Positions 26,840 to 35,354 of a DNA stretch of 64,000 nucleotides are shown piece after piece. The first letter of the stretch is position 1, and every line of letters starts with the position of its first letter. Source of the DNA: an uncultured Rhodobacter sp. (GTDB taxonomy: Bacteria; Pseudomonadota; Alphaproteobacteria; Rhodobacterales; Rhodobacteraceae); the NCBI GenBank assembly GCA_937901435.1, contig CALGTJ010000714.1, positions 8,136 to 72,135 on the forward strand, given 5' to 3'. The translations under genes were made by a program, and so were the position numbers. The notes below the pieces were generated by a model. The model was not told where the DNA came from. It saw only the letters and a program-made list of their open reading frames with translations, and searched no databases.

Positions 26840-28291
26840 ATGTTAGACCTAATCAACGTCAGTTATGACACGCAAATTCCGAACAATGTCGGCCTGTCCG
26901 AGGACAAGAAGGTGCTCAAGGCACTGGAAAAATGGCATCCCGGGTACATCAATTGGTGGAATGATCTGATCCCACAGAATTTCCAAAATTCAATGGTTTA
27001 CCTGCGCACCGCCGTTTCGGTCGATCCCAAAGGCTGGGCAAAGTTCGACTATGTGAAGATGCCTGAATATCGCTGGGGTGTTCTGCTGGCCCCGGCTGTC
27101 GAGGATCGTCGCATTCCCATGGGCGAACATGCGGGCGAGTTGGCTTGGCAAGAGGTGCCCGGCGAATACCGCAACATGCTCAAGCGTCTGATCGTGATTC
27201 AGGGCGACACAGAACCGGGCTCGGTCGAACAGCAACGCTTTCTGGGTCTGACCGCTCCGTCACTCTACGACATGCGCAACCTGTTTCAGGTTAATGTTGA
27301 GGAAGGTCGTCACCTTTGGGCGATGGTGTATCTCTTGCAGAAATACTTCGGCAAGGATGGCCGCGAAGAGGCAAACGACCTTCTGGTGCGCTCGTCCGGG
27401 TCCGAAGAATCCCCGCGGATGCTGGGGGCCTTCAACGAGGAAACGCCGGATTGGCTGTCGTTTTTCATGTTTACCTATTTCACGGACCGCGACGGCAAGA
27501 TGCAGCTGGAATCTCTGGCACAATCGGGCTTTGACCCGCTGTCGCGCACCTGCCGCTTTATGCTGACCGAAGAAGCGCATCATATGTTCGTCGGTGAAAC
27601 CGGCGTGGGCCGCGTTATTCAGGCGACCTGCGAGGCGATGAACAAGGCGGGGATCACCGACCCCTATGACATTAACAAGATCCGCGCGCTGGGCGTCATT
27701 GACCTGCCGACGATCCAGAAAAAGCTGAACCTGCATTACACCTTGTCGCTGGATCTGTTCGGGCAAGAGGTCTCGACCAACGCTGCCAACGCCTTTAACT
27801 CTGGCATCAAGGGTCGCTATATGGAGCAGCGGATCGACGACGATCACAGGCTGACCAACGACACCTATCAGGTGCGTAATATCGTCGATGGCAAGATCGT
27901 GCTGCAAGATGTGCCGGCCTTGACCGCGATCAACATGCGTCTGCGCGATGACTATGTGCGCGACGCTGCCGGCGGTGTCGGCCGTTGGAACAAGCTGATC
28001 GCCAAACAGGGGATCGAGTTCGCGATGAAAATGCCGCACGAAGGCTTTCATCGTCAGATCGGCCTCTTTAAAACGGTGAGTGTTACGCCTGACGGTGATA
28101 TCATTCCGAAAGAGGACTGGGACGCGAAAGCCACAGATTGGCTGCCAAGCAAGGCCGATGGTGACTTTATCCAGTCACTTATGGTGCCCTGTTATGAGCC
28201 GGGTCAATTCGCCAGCTGGATCGCTCCGCCAAAGGTTGGCATTGACAACAAGCCCGGTGATTTTGAATACGTTAAGCTACACATGGCGTAA
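26840..28291 (+). CDS. boxB: Benzoyl-CoA 2,3-epoxidase, oxygenase component
   Basis: 483 residues from the ATG at 26840; the open frame extends upstream into boxC. BoxB is a class I diiron oxygenase. The two carboxylate/histidine helices are visible as EEGRHLWAMVYLL and EEAHHMFVGETG. It epoxidises benzoyl-CoA to 2,3-epoxybenzoyl-CoA using electrons from BoxA. It follows boxC by 58 nt in the same operon. Confidence 0.95.
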   Translation: MLDLINVSYDTQIPNNVGLSEDKKVLKALEKWHPGYINWWNDLIPQNFQNSMVYLRTAVSVDPKGWAKFDYVKMPEYRWGVLLAPAVEDRRIPMGEHAGELAWQEVPGEYRNMLKRLIVIQGDTEPGSVEQQRFLGLTAPSLYDMRNLFQVNVEEGRHLWAMVYLLQKYFGKDGREEANDLLVRSSGSEESPRMLGAFNEETPDWLSFFMFTYFTDRDGKMQLESLAQSGFDPLSRTCRFMLTEEAHHMFVGETGVGRVIQATCEAMNKAGITDPYDINKIRALGVIDLPTIQKKLNLHYTLSLDLFGQEVSTNAANAFNSGIKGRYMEQRIDDDHRLTNDTYQVRNIVDGKIVLQDVPALTAINMRLRDDYVRDAAGGVGRWNKLIAKQGIEFAMKMPHEGFHRQIGLFKTVSVTPDGDIIPKEDWDAKATDWLPSKADGDFIQSLMVPCYEPGQFASWIAPPKVGIDNKPGDFEYVKLHMA

Positions 28292-28313
28292 CACTGATGT
28301 CGTAACACTGTCT

Positions 28314-28339
28314 GGCCCCTCTCTCGCCAAGAGGGGGCC
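28314..28339 (+). other. Stem-loop between boxB and the 61-residue gene
   Basis: GGCCCCTCT (28314-28322) pairs with AGAGGGGGCC (28330-28339) with one bulged G and a 7-nt loop. No T-run follows, so it is more likely an mRNA-stability or processing element than a terminator, perhaps tuning boxB against downstream boxA. Confidence 0.5.
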
Positions 28340-28365
28340 CGCATGGATCAACGGAAGGGACTCCT

Positions 28366-28551
28366 ATGATCGTCGACCGAAAAATCGCAACCGCCCCCCG
28401 GACAGAGGCGCTGGCCCATGATGTGGCGGGGCTGCCAGACCCCTTTATCGGCTGCGAGGGGTGTCGGGGGGTCTGTGCCGCGATGATTGACGCGATGGTT
28501 CTGCCGGATCTCATCCTTGCCACACGCACCCATTCCAATTCCGCCACGTGA
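28366..28551 (+). CDS. Small Cys-motif protein within the box operon, unknown function
   Basis: 61 residues with AAGGGA 7 nt before the ATG, ending 3 nt before boxA. It carries IGCEGCRGVCAAM, giving Cys30, Cys33 and Cys37 (C-x2-C-x3-C), which could bind a metal or Fe-S cluster or serve as a thiol relay. The tail is hydrophobic then polar. No signal peptide is seen, so it should be cytoplasmic. Its place between the oxygenase and its ferredoxin reductase suggests an accessory of BoxA/BoxB, but I do not recognise a family. Confidence 0.65.
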   Translation: MIVDRKIATAPRTEALAHDVAGLPDPFIGCEGCRGVCAAMIDAMVLPDLILATRTHSNSAT

Positions 28552-28554
28552 CCG

Positions 28555-29745
28555 ATGAATAAGCCTCTAAAGCAGCATCTGATCGATCCAGAGGTCTGCA
28601 TCCGCTGCTACACCTGCGAGATGACCTGCCCGGAAGAGGCGATAGAGCATGACGACAACAACGTCGTCGTCAATGCGGACCTGTGCAATTTCTGCATGGC
28701 CTGTATTCCGGTTTGCCCGACCGGGTCCATCGATGAATGGCGGGTGGTGGCAGAGCCCTATTCGCTGGAAACGCAATACGAGTGGGAAGAACTGCCAGAG
28801 CAGGCAGAGATCAGCACAACGCTGGCAGAGACAGACACAGAGGCGCTGGACGACGCGATTGCCAAGCTTTTGGCCGATGCGCATCAAGGCGCGGGGGGCA
28901 AGGCCAAGGCCCCGGCCAGTGCCTCAAAGCCTGCGATCAATCTCTACAACCTCGGTCGTCCCGCCAAGGCAGTGGTGCAGGGCAACTACCGCCTGACCGA
29001 CGCCACCAGCGATACCGATGTGCGCCACATCATCCTCAGCTTTGGCGATCAACCCATGCCTGTGCTAGAGGGGCAAAGCGTCGGCATCATCGCGCCCGGT
29101 AAGGACGCAGATGGCAATGCCCACCTTCCCCGGCTTTATTCCATTTCCAGCCCGCGGGACGGCGAGCGGCCCAGCTACAACAATATCTCTTTGACCGTGA
29201 AGCGTGAAGATCAGGGTCTCTGCTCGAACTACATCTGCGATCTTGAAAAGGGTGGCGAGGTGCAGGTCACCGGGCCGTTTGGCTCGACTTTCCTTATGCC
29301 CGATGATCCACAGGCGCGGTTGCTGATGATCTGCACCGGAACCGGGTCCGCCCCCATGCGTGCCTTTACCATGCGTCGTCAGCGCACCACCAAGGGTGAA
29401 AACGGCGGAATGGTCATGTTCTTTGGCGCGCGCAATCCCGAAAGCCTGCCTTATTTCGGTCCGCTCAAGAAAGTGCCTGACAGCCTGTTGAAAACCCATC
29501 TGGTCTATAGCCGTGTAGACGGTCAGCCCAAGGAATACGTGCAGGACCGCATTGCGGCAGAGGAAGACGTGGTGGCGGAAATGCTGGCCGATCCAACCAC
29601 CCATATCTACATATGCGGGTTGCGCGGAATGGAAGAAGGCGTTGACAAGGCGATGACCAACATCGCCGAAAGCATTGGTCATCAATGGGTTGCCCTGCGG
29701 GACGTGATGCGCGACGAAGGTCGCTATCACGTGGAGACCTATTGA
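28555..29745 (+). CDS. boxA: Benzoyl-CoA oxygenase reductase component
   Basis: 396 residues. The N-terminus holds a two-cluster ferredoxin: Cys15, 18, 21, 25 and Cys44, 47, 50, 54. After a linker, an FNR-type module binds FAD (RLYSISSPRDG) and NADPH (CTGTGSAPMRAF), ending in RDVMRDEGRYHVETY. BoxA passes electrons from NADPH to the diiron BoxB. It abuts the thioesterase gene (0 nt). Confidence 0.95.
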   Translation: MNKPLKQHLIDPEVCIRCYTCEMTCPEEAIEHDDNNVVVNADLCNFCMACIPVCPTGSIDEWRVVAEPYSLETQYEWEELPEQAEISTTLAETDTEALDDAIAKLLADAHQGAGGKAKAPASASKPAINLYNLGRPAKAVVQGNYRLTDATSDTDVRHIILSFGDQPMPVLEGQSVGIIAPGKDADGNAHLPRLYSISSPRDGERPSYNNISLTVKREDQGLCSNYICDLEKGGEVQVTGPFGSTFLMPDDPQARLLMICTGTGSAPMRAFTMRRQRTTKGENGGMVMFFGARNPESLPYFGPLKKVPDSLLKTHLVYSRVDGQPKEYVQDRIAAEEDVVAEMLADPTTHIYICGLRGMEEGVDKAMTNIAESIGHQWVALRDVMRDEGRYHVETY

Positions 29746-30201
29746 GTGCCAGCCTCCGTGCCAGAGATCTATAGTCACGAAATCCGTGTGTCATGGGGCG
29801 ACTGCGACCCGGCCAAGATCGCCTACACCGGCCGCCTGCCGGCCTTTGCGCTAGAGGGAATCAATGGCTGGTGGGAGCATGTCTTGGGTGGCGATGGCTG
29901 GTTCCAGATGGAACTTGATCGCAATCTGGGTACGCCTTTCGTGCATCTGTCGATGGACTTCCGCTCTCCGGTCACGCCGCGACACAGGCTGGTCCTGCGG
30001 GTCTGGCCGCTGAAACTGGGCGAAAGCTCTATCCGGTTTCATGTGGACGGCTCGCAAGATGGAACCCTGTGCTTCACCGGCACCTTCGTCTGCGTTTTCA
30101 CTGTCGCGGATCAGTTTCGCAAGACGGTGCCCCCGCAGGCCATGCAAGACCAGATCCGTGCGTTCCTGCGGGATGACAACGGTAACCCTATCGGCGGATA
30201 G
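29746..30201 (+). CDS. Hotdog-fold acyl-CoA thioesterase (4-HBT family)
   Basis: 151 residues from a GTG directly after the boxA stop. The motif VSWGDCDPAKIAYTGR contains the Asp that acts as catalytic base/nucleophile in 4-hydroxybenzoyl-CoA thioesterases. In box clusters such enzymes are thought to release CoA from dead-end or misformed aromatic CoA esters. Exact substrate unknown. Confidence 0.88.
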   Translation: MPASVPEIYSHEIRVSWGDCDPAKIAYTGRLPAFALEGINGWWEHVLGGDGWFQMELDRNLGTPFVHLSMDFRSPVTPRHRLVLRVWPLKLGESSIRFHVDGSQDGTLCFTGTFVCVFTVADQFRKTVPPQAMQDQIRAFLRDDNGNPIGG

Positions 30202-30312
30202 CAATGCCAACGTCCTGCCATAGCATATGCGCGCGCCGATCCAGTCTAGGGAAGTTTTCTGCCAAAACGGCCCAAGATCCTTTGTAACTTCTGTCGGATG
30301 CCCTAGTCTTTG

Positions 30313-30326
30313 TGCATTATAGTTCA
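30313..30326. promoter_or_regulatory. BoxR-like operator before boxR
   Basis: TGCA-TTATAG-TTCA lies 15 nt before the boxR ATG. Its first ten bases are identical to the operator at 24980, with one mismatch in the right TGCA. It overlaps a possible -10 (TATAGT, 30318-30323), consistent with autorepression. Confidence 0.55.
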
Positions 30327-30340
30327 CGATCGGCGACCAA

Positions 30341-31249
30341 ATGGACAAAGTTACCAATTCGCATGGACAAACCAACACCCCGGTCGACATGGACGGCGTG
30401 GTTAATGCCTTGACCACGCGCGTTGGGGACAGGGTGCGCAAGGCGCGCGAAGTCAAGGGCATCCCCCGCCGCGTGCTGTCTGACATTTCCGGTGTTTCGC
30501 CGCGCTATCTGGCGCAGCTTGAGGCGGGCGAGGGCAATGTGTCGATCGGCCTGCTGCAACGGGTGGCCATCGCGCTGGAGTTTCCGATTGATTGGCTGAT
30601 TTCCACGGAAGACCCCTGGACATCGGACGTGTTGCAGGTCGCCGATCTTTATCGCGCGGCCAATCCCGAGGTGCGGGCCAAAGCGATGGCATTGCTGTGT
30701 CCGGACAACGAGGCGCACCAGCGCGCGCATCGGGTCTGTCTGACGGGCTTGCGCGGGGCGGGCAAATCGACATTGGGCGGGCTGATCGGCAAAGCGTTGG
30801 GCGTGCCGTTCGTCGAGTTGAACCGCGAAATCGAGGCACAGGCGGGAATGCCCGTCACCGAGATCCTCGCGCTTTATGGGCAAGAAGGTTACCGCAAGCT
30901 AGAGGCGCAGGCGCTGGACCGTGTCATCGCTGTCCACGGCACGCTTGTTCTGGCGGTGGCTGGCGGGATCGTGGCCGAGCCAGAGACATACGCCAAGTTG
31001 CTGCGCCACTTTCACACGATCTGGGTCAAGGCCAGTCCGCAGGAACATATGGACCGCGTGCGTGCGCAGGGCGACACACGGCCCATGGCCGGAAACCCAG
31101 AGGCGATGGATCAGTTGCGCTCTATCCTGACCAGCCGCGAAAGCCTGTACGACAAGGCGCTTGCACAGCTGGACACATCGGGGCGCACCACTGCGCAATC
31201 ACTGGCCGATCTGCGCGCGCTGATCAAAGACCGCGCGTTTCTGGCGTGA
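30341..31249 (+). CDS. boxR: Benzoyl-CoA-responsive regulator BoxR
   Basis: 302 residues with the diagnostic fusion of BoxR/BzdR regulators: an N-terminal XRE-type helix-turn-helix (about 28-85; RRVLSDISGVSPRYLAQLEAG) and a C-terminal shikimate kinase-like domain (about 130-298) with the P-loop GLRGAGKST at 136-144 and the segment VAGGIVAEPETY. In Azoarcus the kinase-like domain senses benzoyl-CoA and relieves repression. It probably controls its own gene, boxC and the TRAP operon through the TGCA elements noted. Confidence 0.93.
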   Translation: MDKVTNSHGQTNTPVDMDGVVNALTTRVGDRVRKAREVKGIPRRVLSDISGVSPRYLAQLEAGEGNVSIGLLQRVAIALEFPIDWLISTEDPWTSDVLQVADLYRAANPEVRAKAMALLCPDNEAHQRAHRVCLTGLRGAGKSTLGGLIGKALGVPFVELNREIEAQAGMPVTEILALYGQEGYRKLEAQALDRVIAVHGTLVLAVAGGIVAEPETYAKLLRHFHTIWVKASPQEHMDRVRAQGDTRPMAGNPEAMDQLRSILTSRESLYDKALAQLDTSGRTTAQSLADLRALIKDRAFLA

Positions 31250-31263
31250 GTGGTGATCCTGTG

Positions 31264-31947
31264 ATGTCGCTTCAGGCAATCGGCCTGCGGCTGCAAGATC
31301 GCTTGCGCGTGGCGGTGGACGATCTGCTGCTGGACGGCACGAACCCTTGGGAATTGGACGAAGCCATGGTCGCGTATGGTTTTGCGATGGGGCCAAATGA
31401 GGCTCAGGATCTGGTGGGCCTGGATGTGGCTTACGCGAGGCGCAAGGCGAAGCTGCGTGATCCGCACCGCCGTTACGTGCTGATTTCTGATCGCATGGTG
31501 CAAGAGGGGCGTCTGGGGCGAAAGGTGGGTGTCGGGTGGTATCGCTATCCCGGCAGGGGTGGCAAGGTGATCGACCCACTGGTCGAGGATCTCTGCCGCG
31601 AAGAGGCGCATTTCGCCTGTGTGGAACGGCGTGACTTTACCGATGCCGAGATTTGCGAGCGGCTTGTGCTGGCGATGATCCATGAGGCGGCGGAGCTGAT
31701 GAACGAAGGTGTCGGAAGCGCCCGGATTGACGCTGTATCGGGGGAATACCTGGGCACATCTCAAGCACAGCGAGGCCTGATCCAGATCGCGGATCGTCTT
31801 GGACCAGAGGCTGTGTTGGCGCGGCTGCAAGATCTGGCCAAAGAGTCTCTTGCAGACTGGAGCCCCGGCCATGTGGTGACACATTGCGCGGCCAAGGGGT
31901 TGCTGTTTGCAGAGTTCAGCGGATCAGGATCGCGCGAAAATCATTGA
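31264..31947 (+). CDS. Stand-alone 3-hydroxyacyl-CoA dehydrogenase C-terminal domain protein
   Basis: 227 residues from the ATG at 31264 (GTG at 31261 also possible), 14 nt after boxR. It contains two HCDH_C-type halves: LRVAVDDLLLDG...FAMGPNEAQDLVGLDVAY with KVGVGWYRYPGR, then CERLVLAMIHEAAELMNEGV. The NAD-binding Rossmann half and the crotonase half of FadB/FadJ proteins are absent. It could partner another dehydrogenase or be a remnant; position suggests the beta-oxidation phase after ring opening. Its 3' end overlaps the convergent glycerate kinase by 32 nt. Confidence 0.75.
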   Translation: MSLQAIGLRLQDRLRVAVDDLLLDGTNPWELDEAMVAYGFAMGPNEAQDLVGLDVAYARRKAKLRDPHRRYVLISDRMVQEGRLGRKVGVGWYRYPGRGGKVIDPLVEDLCREEAHFACVERRDFTDAEICERLVLAMIHEAAELMNEGVGSARIDAVSGEYLGTSQAQRGLIQIADRLGPEAVLARLQDLAKESLADWSPGHVVTHCAAKGLLFAEFSGSGSRENH

Positions 31948-33196
31948 CGTTGGTCCCCGTCGGTCCGGGCGCAAAGAGATCGCCCAAAGCCTCGAACCCG
32001 GTCCATGCGTCGTGACGCGACAGGATCTCTGTCGAGTCCATGCTTAACATGCGCAGACGATTGGCGGTTTGCCCATTGGCAAAGGCCCCGGCGTTGTCCT
32101 CTGATCCGTCGATGCCATCGGTGTCGGCGGCCAGCGCGGTAACACCCGTGACACCATTCAAGGCGTGCGCAAAGGACAGCAGGAACTCGCTGTTGCGCCC
32201 GCCCTTGCCACCTTTCCCGGTGATCGTGACGGTGGTCTCTCCACCGGACAGGATCAAAACGGGCGCGGTAAAGGGACGGTTGCGGCTGCGCACCTCGCGC
32301 GCGATGGCGGCATGAACCTTGCCCACTTCGCGCGCCTCTCCCTCTATCGCATCCGACAGGATTACGGCGGGGATGCCGGCATCTTGGGAAAGGGTTGCGG
32401 CGGCCTCCAGCGATTTGGCGGCAGAGGCGATCACATGCACCTCGTTACGCGCGAACACCGCATCGTCGGGGGAAGGGGCCGCACCTGTGTCACCCTTTAT
32501 ATGAGCAAGGATCGCAGGCGGCAGGTCGATTTCATAGGCCCCGATCAAGGCCAGCGCATCGCTGCGGGACTTTTGGTCGGGCACCGTGGGGCCAGAGGCC
32601 ACCTGTGCCGGGTCATCGCCGGGCACATCCGACACCACCAGCGAGACCACGCGCGCTGGATAAGCCGCAGCGGCAAGGCGACCGCGCTTGATCTGGCTCA
32701 CCTGCTTGCGGATCGCATTCATCACCGAGATCGGCGCGCCAGACGACAGCAGCGCGCTGTTCAAAGCCGCCTCATCCGCCAGCGTCAGACCCTCGGGTGG
32801 GGCGGGCAACAGGGCAGAGCCACCGCCGCAGATCAGCGCGATGACCAGATCATCCTCGCCAAGGCCCGCGACCGCCGCGAAAAGCGCCTCGCTTGCCGCT
32901 AAACCAGCCTCGTCGGGCACGGGATGGGCGGATTCCATGACGCGGATGGTCTTGCAGGGCGCGGCGTATCCATACCGTGTCACCACGACGCCTTCGACAG
33001 GTGTGGGCCACAGATCCTCGAACGCGGCGGCCATTTGTGCGGACCCCTTGCCTGCACCGATCACCACCGTTTTCCCCTTGGGCGCCTTGGGCAGATGTGC
33101 CGCCAAGGCCAGCCTGGGATCCGCCGCTGCCACAGCCGCCTCGAACAGCTGTGTCAAGAACTGCCGTTCGTCCGGATCAATGCGCTGCTCTGTCAT
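31916..33196 (-). CDS. Glycerate 2-kinase (MOFRL family)
   Basis: 426 residues from the ATG at 33196 (GAGGGG upstream). Family features include VVIGAGKGSAQMA, CGGGSALLPAPPEGLTL and the C-terminal MOFRL motif region (ILSGGETTVTITGKGGKGGR, AADTDGIDG). It phosphorylates D-glycerate to 2-phosphoglycerate. It is divergent from the dioxygenase gene and could work with the 2-hydroxyacid dehydrogenase at 62639, though that gene is distant. Confidence 0.92.
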   Translation of the reverse strand: MTEQRIDPDERQFLTQLFEAAVAAADPRLALAAHLPKAPKGKTVVIGAGKGSAQMAAAFEDLWPTPVEGVVVTRYGYAAPCKTIRVMESAHPVPDEAGLAASEALFAAVAGLGEDDLVIALICGGGSALLPAPPEGLTLADEAALNSALLSSGAPISVMNAIRKQVSQIKRGRLAAAAYPARVVSLVVSDVPGDDPAQVASGPTVPDQKSRSDALALIGAYEIDLPPAILAHIKGDTGAAPSPDDAVFARNEVHVIASAAKSLEAAATLSQDAGIPAVILSDAIEGEAREVGKVHAAIAREVRSRNRPFTAPVLILSGGETTVTITGKGGKGGRNSEFLLSFAHALNGVTGVTALAADTDGIDGSEDNAGAFANGQTANRLRMLSMDSTEILSRHDAWTGFEALGDLFAPGPTGTNVNDFRAILIR

Positions 33197-33321
33197 CTCT
33201 TGCCCCTCTTCTGCCTCTTGGCGACTGTTCAATGCCTTGGCGTCGGGCGCAAGTCGTATTGCCAAGTCGCGTGGCCTATGATCTCGTTAAGCTCAGACAT
33301 AAAAACGAAAGGCTCACGCCC

Positions 33322-34122
33322 ATGCTGCACCCTCTGCTGACCCAAGATCACGTCGATGCCTTTCAGCGCGACGGAGTCGTTCTGGTCAAAGGCCTGTTCG
33401 CTGATCACGTCGAAACCATCCGCATGGGGATCGCCGAAAACATGGCCAATCCCGGGCCCTATGCGGCCGAGAACCTGAAGGCGGGCGAGGGCGGGCGATT
33501 TTTTGACGATTATTGCAACTGGATGCGGATCAAGCCGTTCGAGGAGGTTGCGCGCAGCTCTCCTGCCGCCGCCGTGGCTGCCGATCTGATGCGCTCTGAC
33601 ACGGTGCAGATGTTCCATGATCATGTGTTGGTTAAGGAACCGGGCACGTCCAAGCCGACCCCATGGCATCAGGATGCGCCCTATTATTTCGTGCAAGGGC
33701 AACAGACCGTCAGCTTTTGGTCGCCCGTCGATCCTGTGACGCAGGCGACCCTGCGCTGTGTGGCAGGCTCGCATCAATGGGAAAAGCCCGTGTTGCCAAC
33801 GCGTTGGTTGTCAGAGACTAATTTTTACCCCGATGATGACGCCTATATGCCTGTGCCTGATCCGGACGCTGAAGGCATGGACATCCGCGAGTGGGAGATG
33901 GAGCCGGGTGATGCGGTCGCCTTTAACTTTGACATCCTGCATGGCGCGCGCGGCAATACCTCGACCAGCCGCCGCCGCGCATTTTCGCTGCGCCTCGTGG
34001 GGGATGACGCGCGCTATGTGGACCGCCCCGGTCCGACCTCGCCGCCGTTTCCGGGGCACGACATGACACCGGGTCAAAAACTGCGCGAGGACTGGTTCCC
34101 GACACTGTTCCTCCGTCCATGA
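33322..34122 (+). CDS. Phytanoyl-CoA dioxygenase family Fe(II)/2-oxoglutarate oxygenase
   Basis: 266 residues from the ATG at 33322; the frame is open upstream. The iron-binding facial triad is visible as His116 and Asp118 (TPWHQDAPYY) and His207 (FDILHGARGN), followed by a conserved Arg region (RRRAFSLRLVGDD) for 2-oxoglutarate. Substrate unknown. It overlaps the next gene by 4 nt, so the two enzymes may act on the same amine or N-methylated compound, which is an inference. Confidence 0.87.
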   Translation: MLHPLLTQDHVDAFQRDGVVLVKGLFADHVETIRMGIAENMANPGPYAAENLKAGEGGRFFDDYCNWMRIKPFEEVARSSPAAAVAADLMRSDTVQMFHDHVLVKEPGTSKPTPWHQDAPYYFVQGQQTVSFWSPVDPVTQATLRCVAGSHQWEKPVLPTRWLSETNFYPDDDAYMPVPDPDAEGMDIREWEMEPGDAVAFNFDILHGARGNTSTSRRRAFSLRLVGDDARYVDRPGPTSPPFPGHDMTPGQKLREDWFPTLFLRP

Positions 34123-35222
34123 GCGGACCTATCCTTGTGATCGGCGCGGGCATCATTGGCGCGTCGATTGCCTATCACCTGAGTGCGCGCGGCGCTCAGG
34201 TCACGGTGCTGGATCAGGGATTGCCTGCGACTGGGGCAAGCGGGTCGTCTTTTGGCTGGATCAACGCGAATTTTGTCGAGACGCCCGAATATTTTCGCCT
34301 GCGGCGCGCTGCAATTGATGCTTATGGCGCATTAGAGGCTGCGATTGATCTTTCGGACATCGTTCGGTGGACGGGATGTTTATGGTGGGAAGACGAAGGC
34401 AAAGCCATGGATGCGCATTTGGCGACGCTTGAGGCCCATGGCTATGAGGCGAAAAAGGTGACTGCGGTGCAAATTGCAGAACTGGAACCTGCGTTGATTG
34501 CGCCACCAGAGGCCGCAGTCCTGTCGCGGATCGAAGGGGCGGCTGATGGCGCGCGCCTGACCCGCAAGCTGTTGCAAGAGGCGGCCCGACTCGGCGCACA
34601 GATCCTGCCGGGCTGCATGGTCAAAGAGCTGACCCTAAGCGGTGGTCGTGTAACCGGGGCAGAGACGGAGATCGGTCGAATCAGCGCGGCTTGGGTGGTG
34701 ATCGGGGCGGGTGTCGGCACGACGGCGCTGCTGGAACAGGCGGGGGTCACTCTGCCTGTCGTGCGAAAAACAGGCGCAATGCTGCAAACTTTGCCGACCG
34801 CCAAATGTCTGAATCACGTGATCATGTCGCCCGATGTTCACGCCCATCAACTGAGCGATGGCAGCCTGTTGATCGGAGAGATCTTTTCCGGCGGCGCGCC
34901 CTCGCAGATGCTATGCGACGATCCGAACGGTTTTGCGCGCGATATTCTGGCACGTCTTGAAAGGCGAGTGCCGGCCTTGGGTCAACTTACTTTGGCAGAG
35001 TGTCGGATCGGGCAACGTCCTGTTCCTGCGGATGGTTTTCCGGCCATTGGGGCGATTCCCTCGTTGGGCAATGCCTACGTCGCGGTGATGCACAGTGGCG
35101 TGACTCTGGCGGCCCTTGTCGGTCAGTTGGCCGCCAAAGAGCTGTTGGATGGTGCAAATTGCCCACAATTATCTGATTTTCGCCCCTCACGCTTTGGCCA
35201 AACAGGCGATTCTATGTCTTAA
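34119..35222 (+). CDS. FAD-dependent amine/amino-acid oxidoreductase (DAO family)
   Basis: 367 residues starting at an ATGA overlap. The N-terminal FAD-binding motif is VIGAGIIGASIAYHL with the following acidic LDQ, then GASGSSFGWINANF, typical of DAO/DadA-like oxidoreductases. The C-terminal MHSGVTLAALVGQLAA matches the second FAD-contact segment. It probably oxidises a secondary amine or D-amino acid; the partner dioxygenase may prepare or follow that step. Confidence 0.85.
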   Translation: MSGPILVIGAGIIGASIAYHLSARGAQVTVLDQGLPATGASGSSFGWINANFVETPEYFRLRRAAIDAYGALEAAIDLSDIVRWTGCLWWEDEGKAMDAHLATLEAHGYEAKKVTAVQIAELEPALIAPPEAAVLSRIEGAADGARLTRKLLQEAARLGAQILPGCMVKELTLSGGRVTGAETEIGRISAAWVVIGAGVGTTALLEQAGVTLPVVRKTGAMLQTLPTAKCLNHVIMSPDVHAHQLSDGSLLIGEIFSGGAPSQMLCDDPNGFARDILARLERRVPALGQLTLAECRIGQRPVPADGFPAIGAIPSLGNAYVAVMHSGVTLAALVGQLAAKELLDGANCPQLSDFRPSRFGQTGDSMS

Positions 35223-35354
35223 GGCACGCAATCTTTGGTAAATCATTGCGAAACAATGTGTTTCCATTTGTTCACATAGTGGCAATTTATTAGCCTCTGA
35301 TTCTGCGTATATAAATGCGCGACCTAATGTTTTGTCTGTCAGGAGAATGTCCAA

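Noticed and set aside
30592..31263. Upstream part of the 451-codon frame that overlaps boxR
   Set aside because: Only the part from 31264 looks like real protein; the upstream part is a shadow of boxR.
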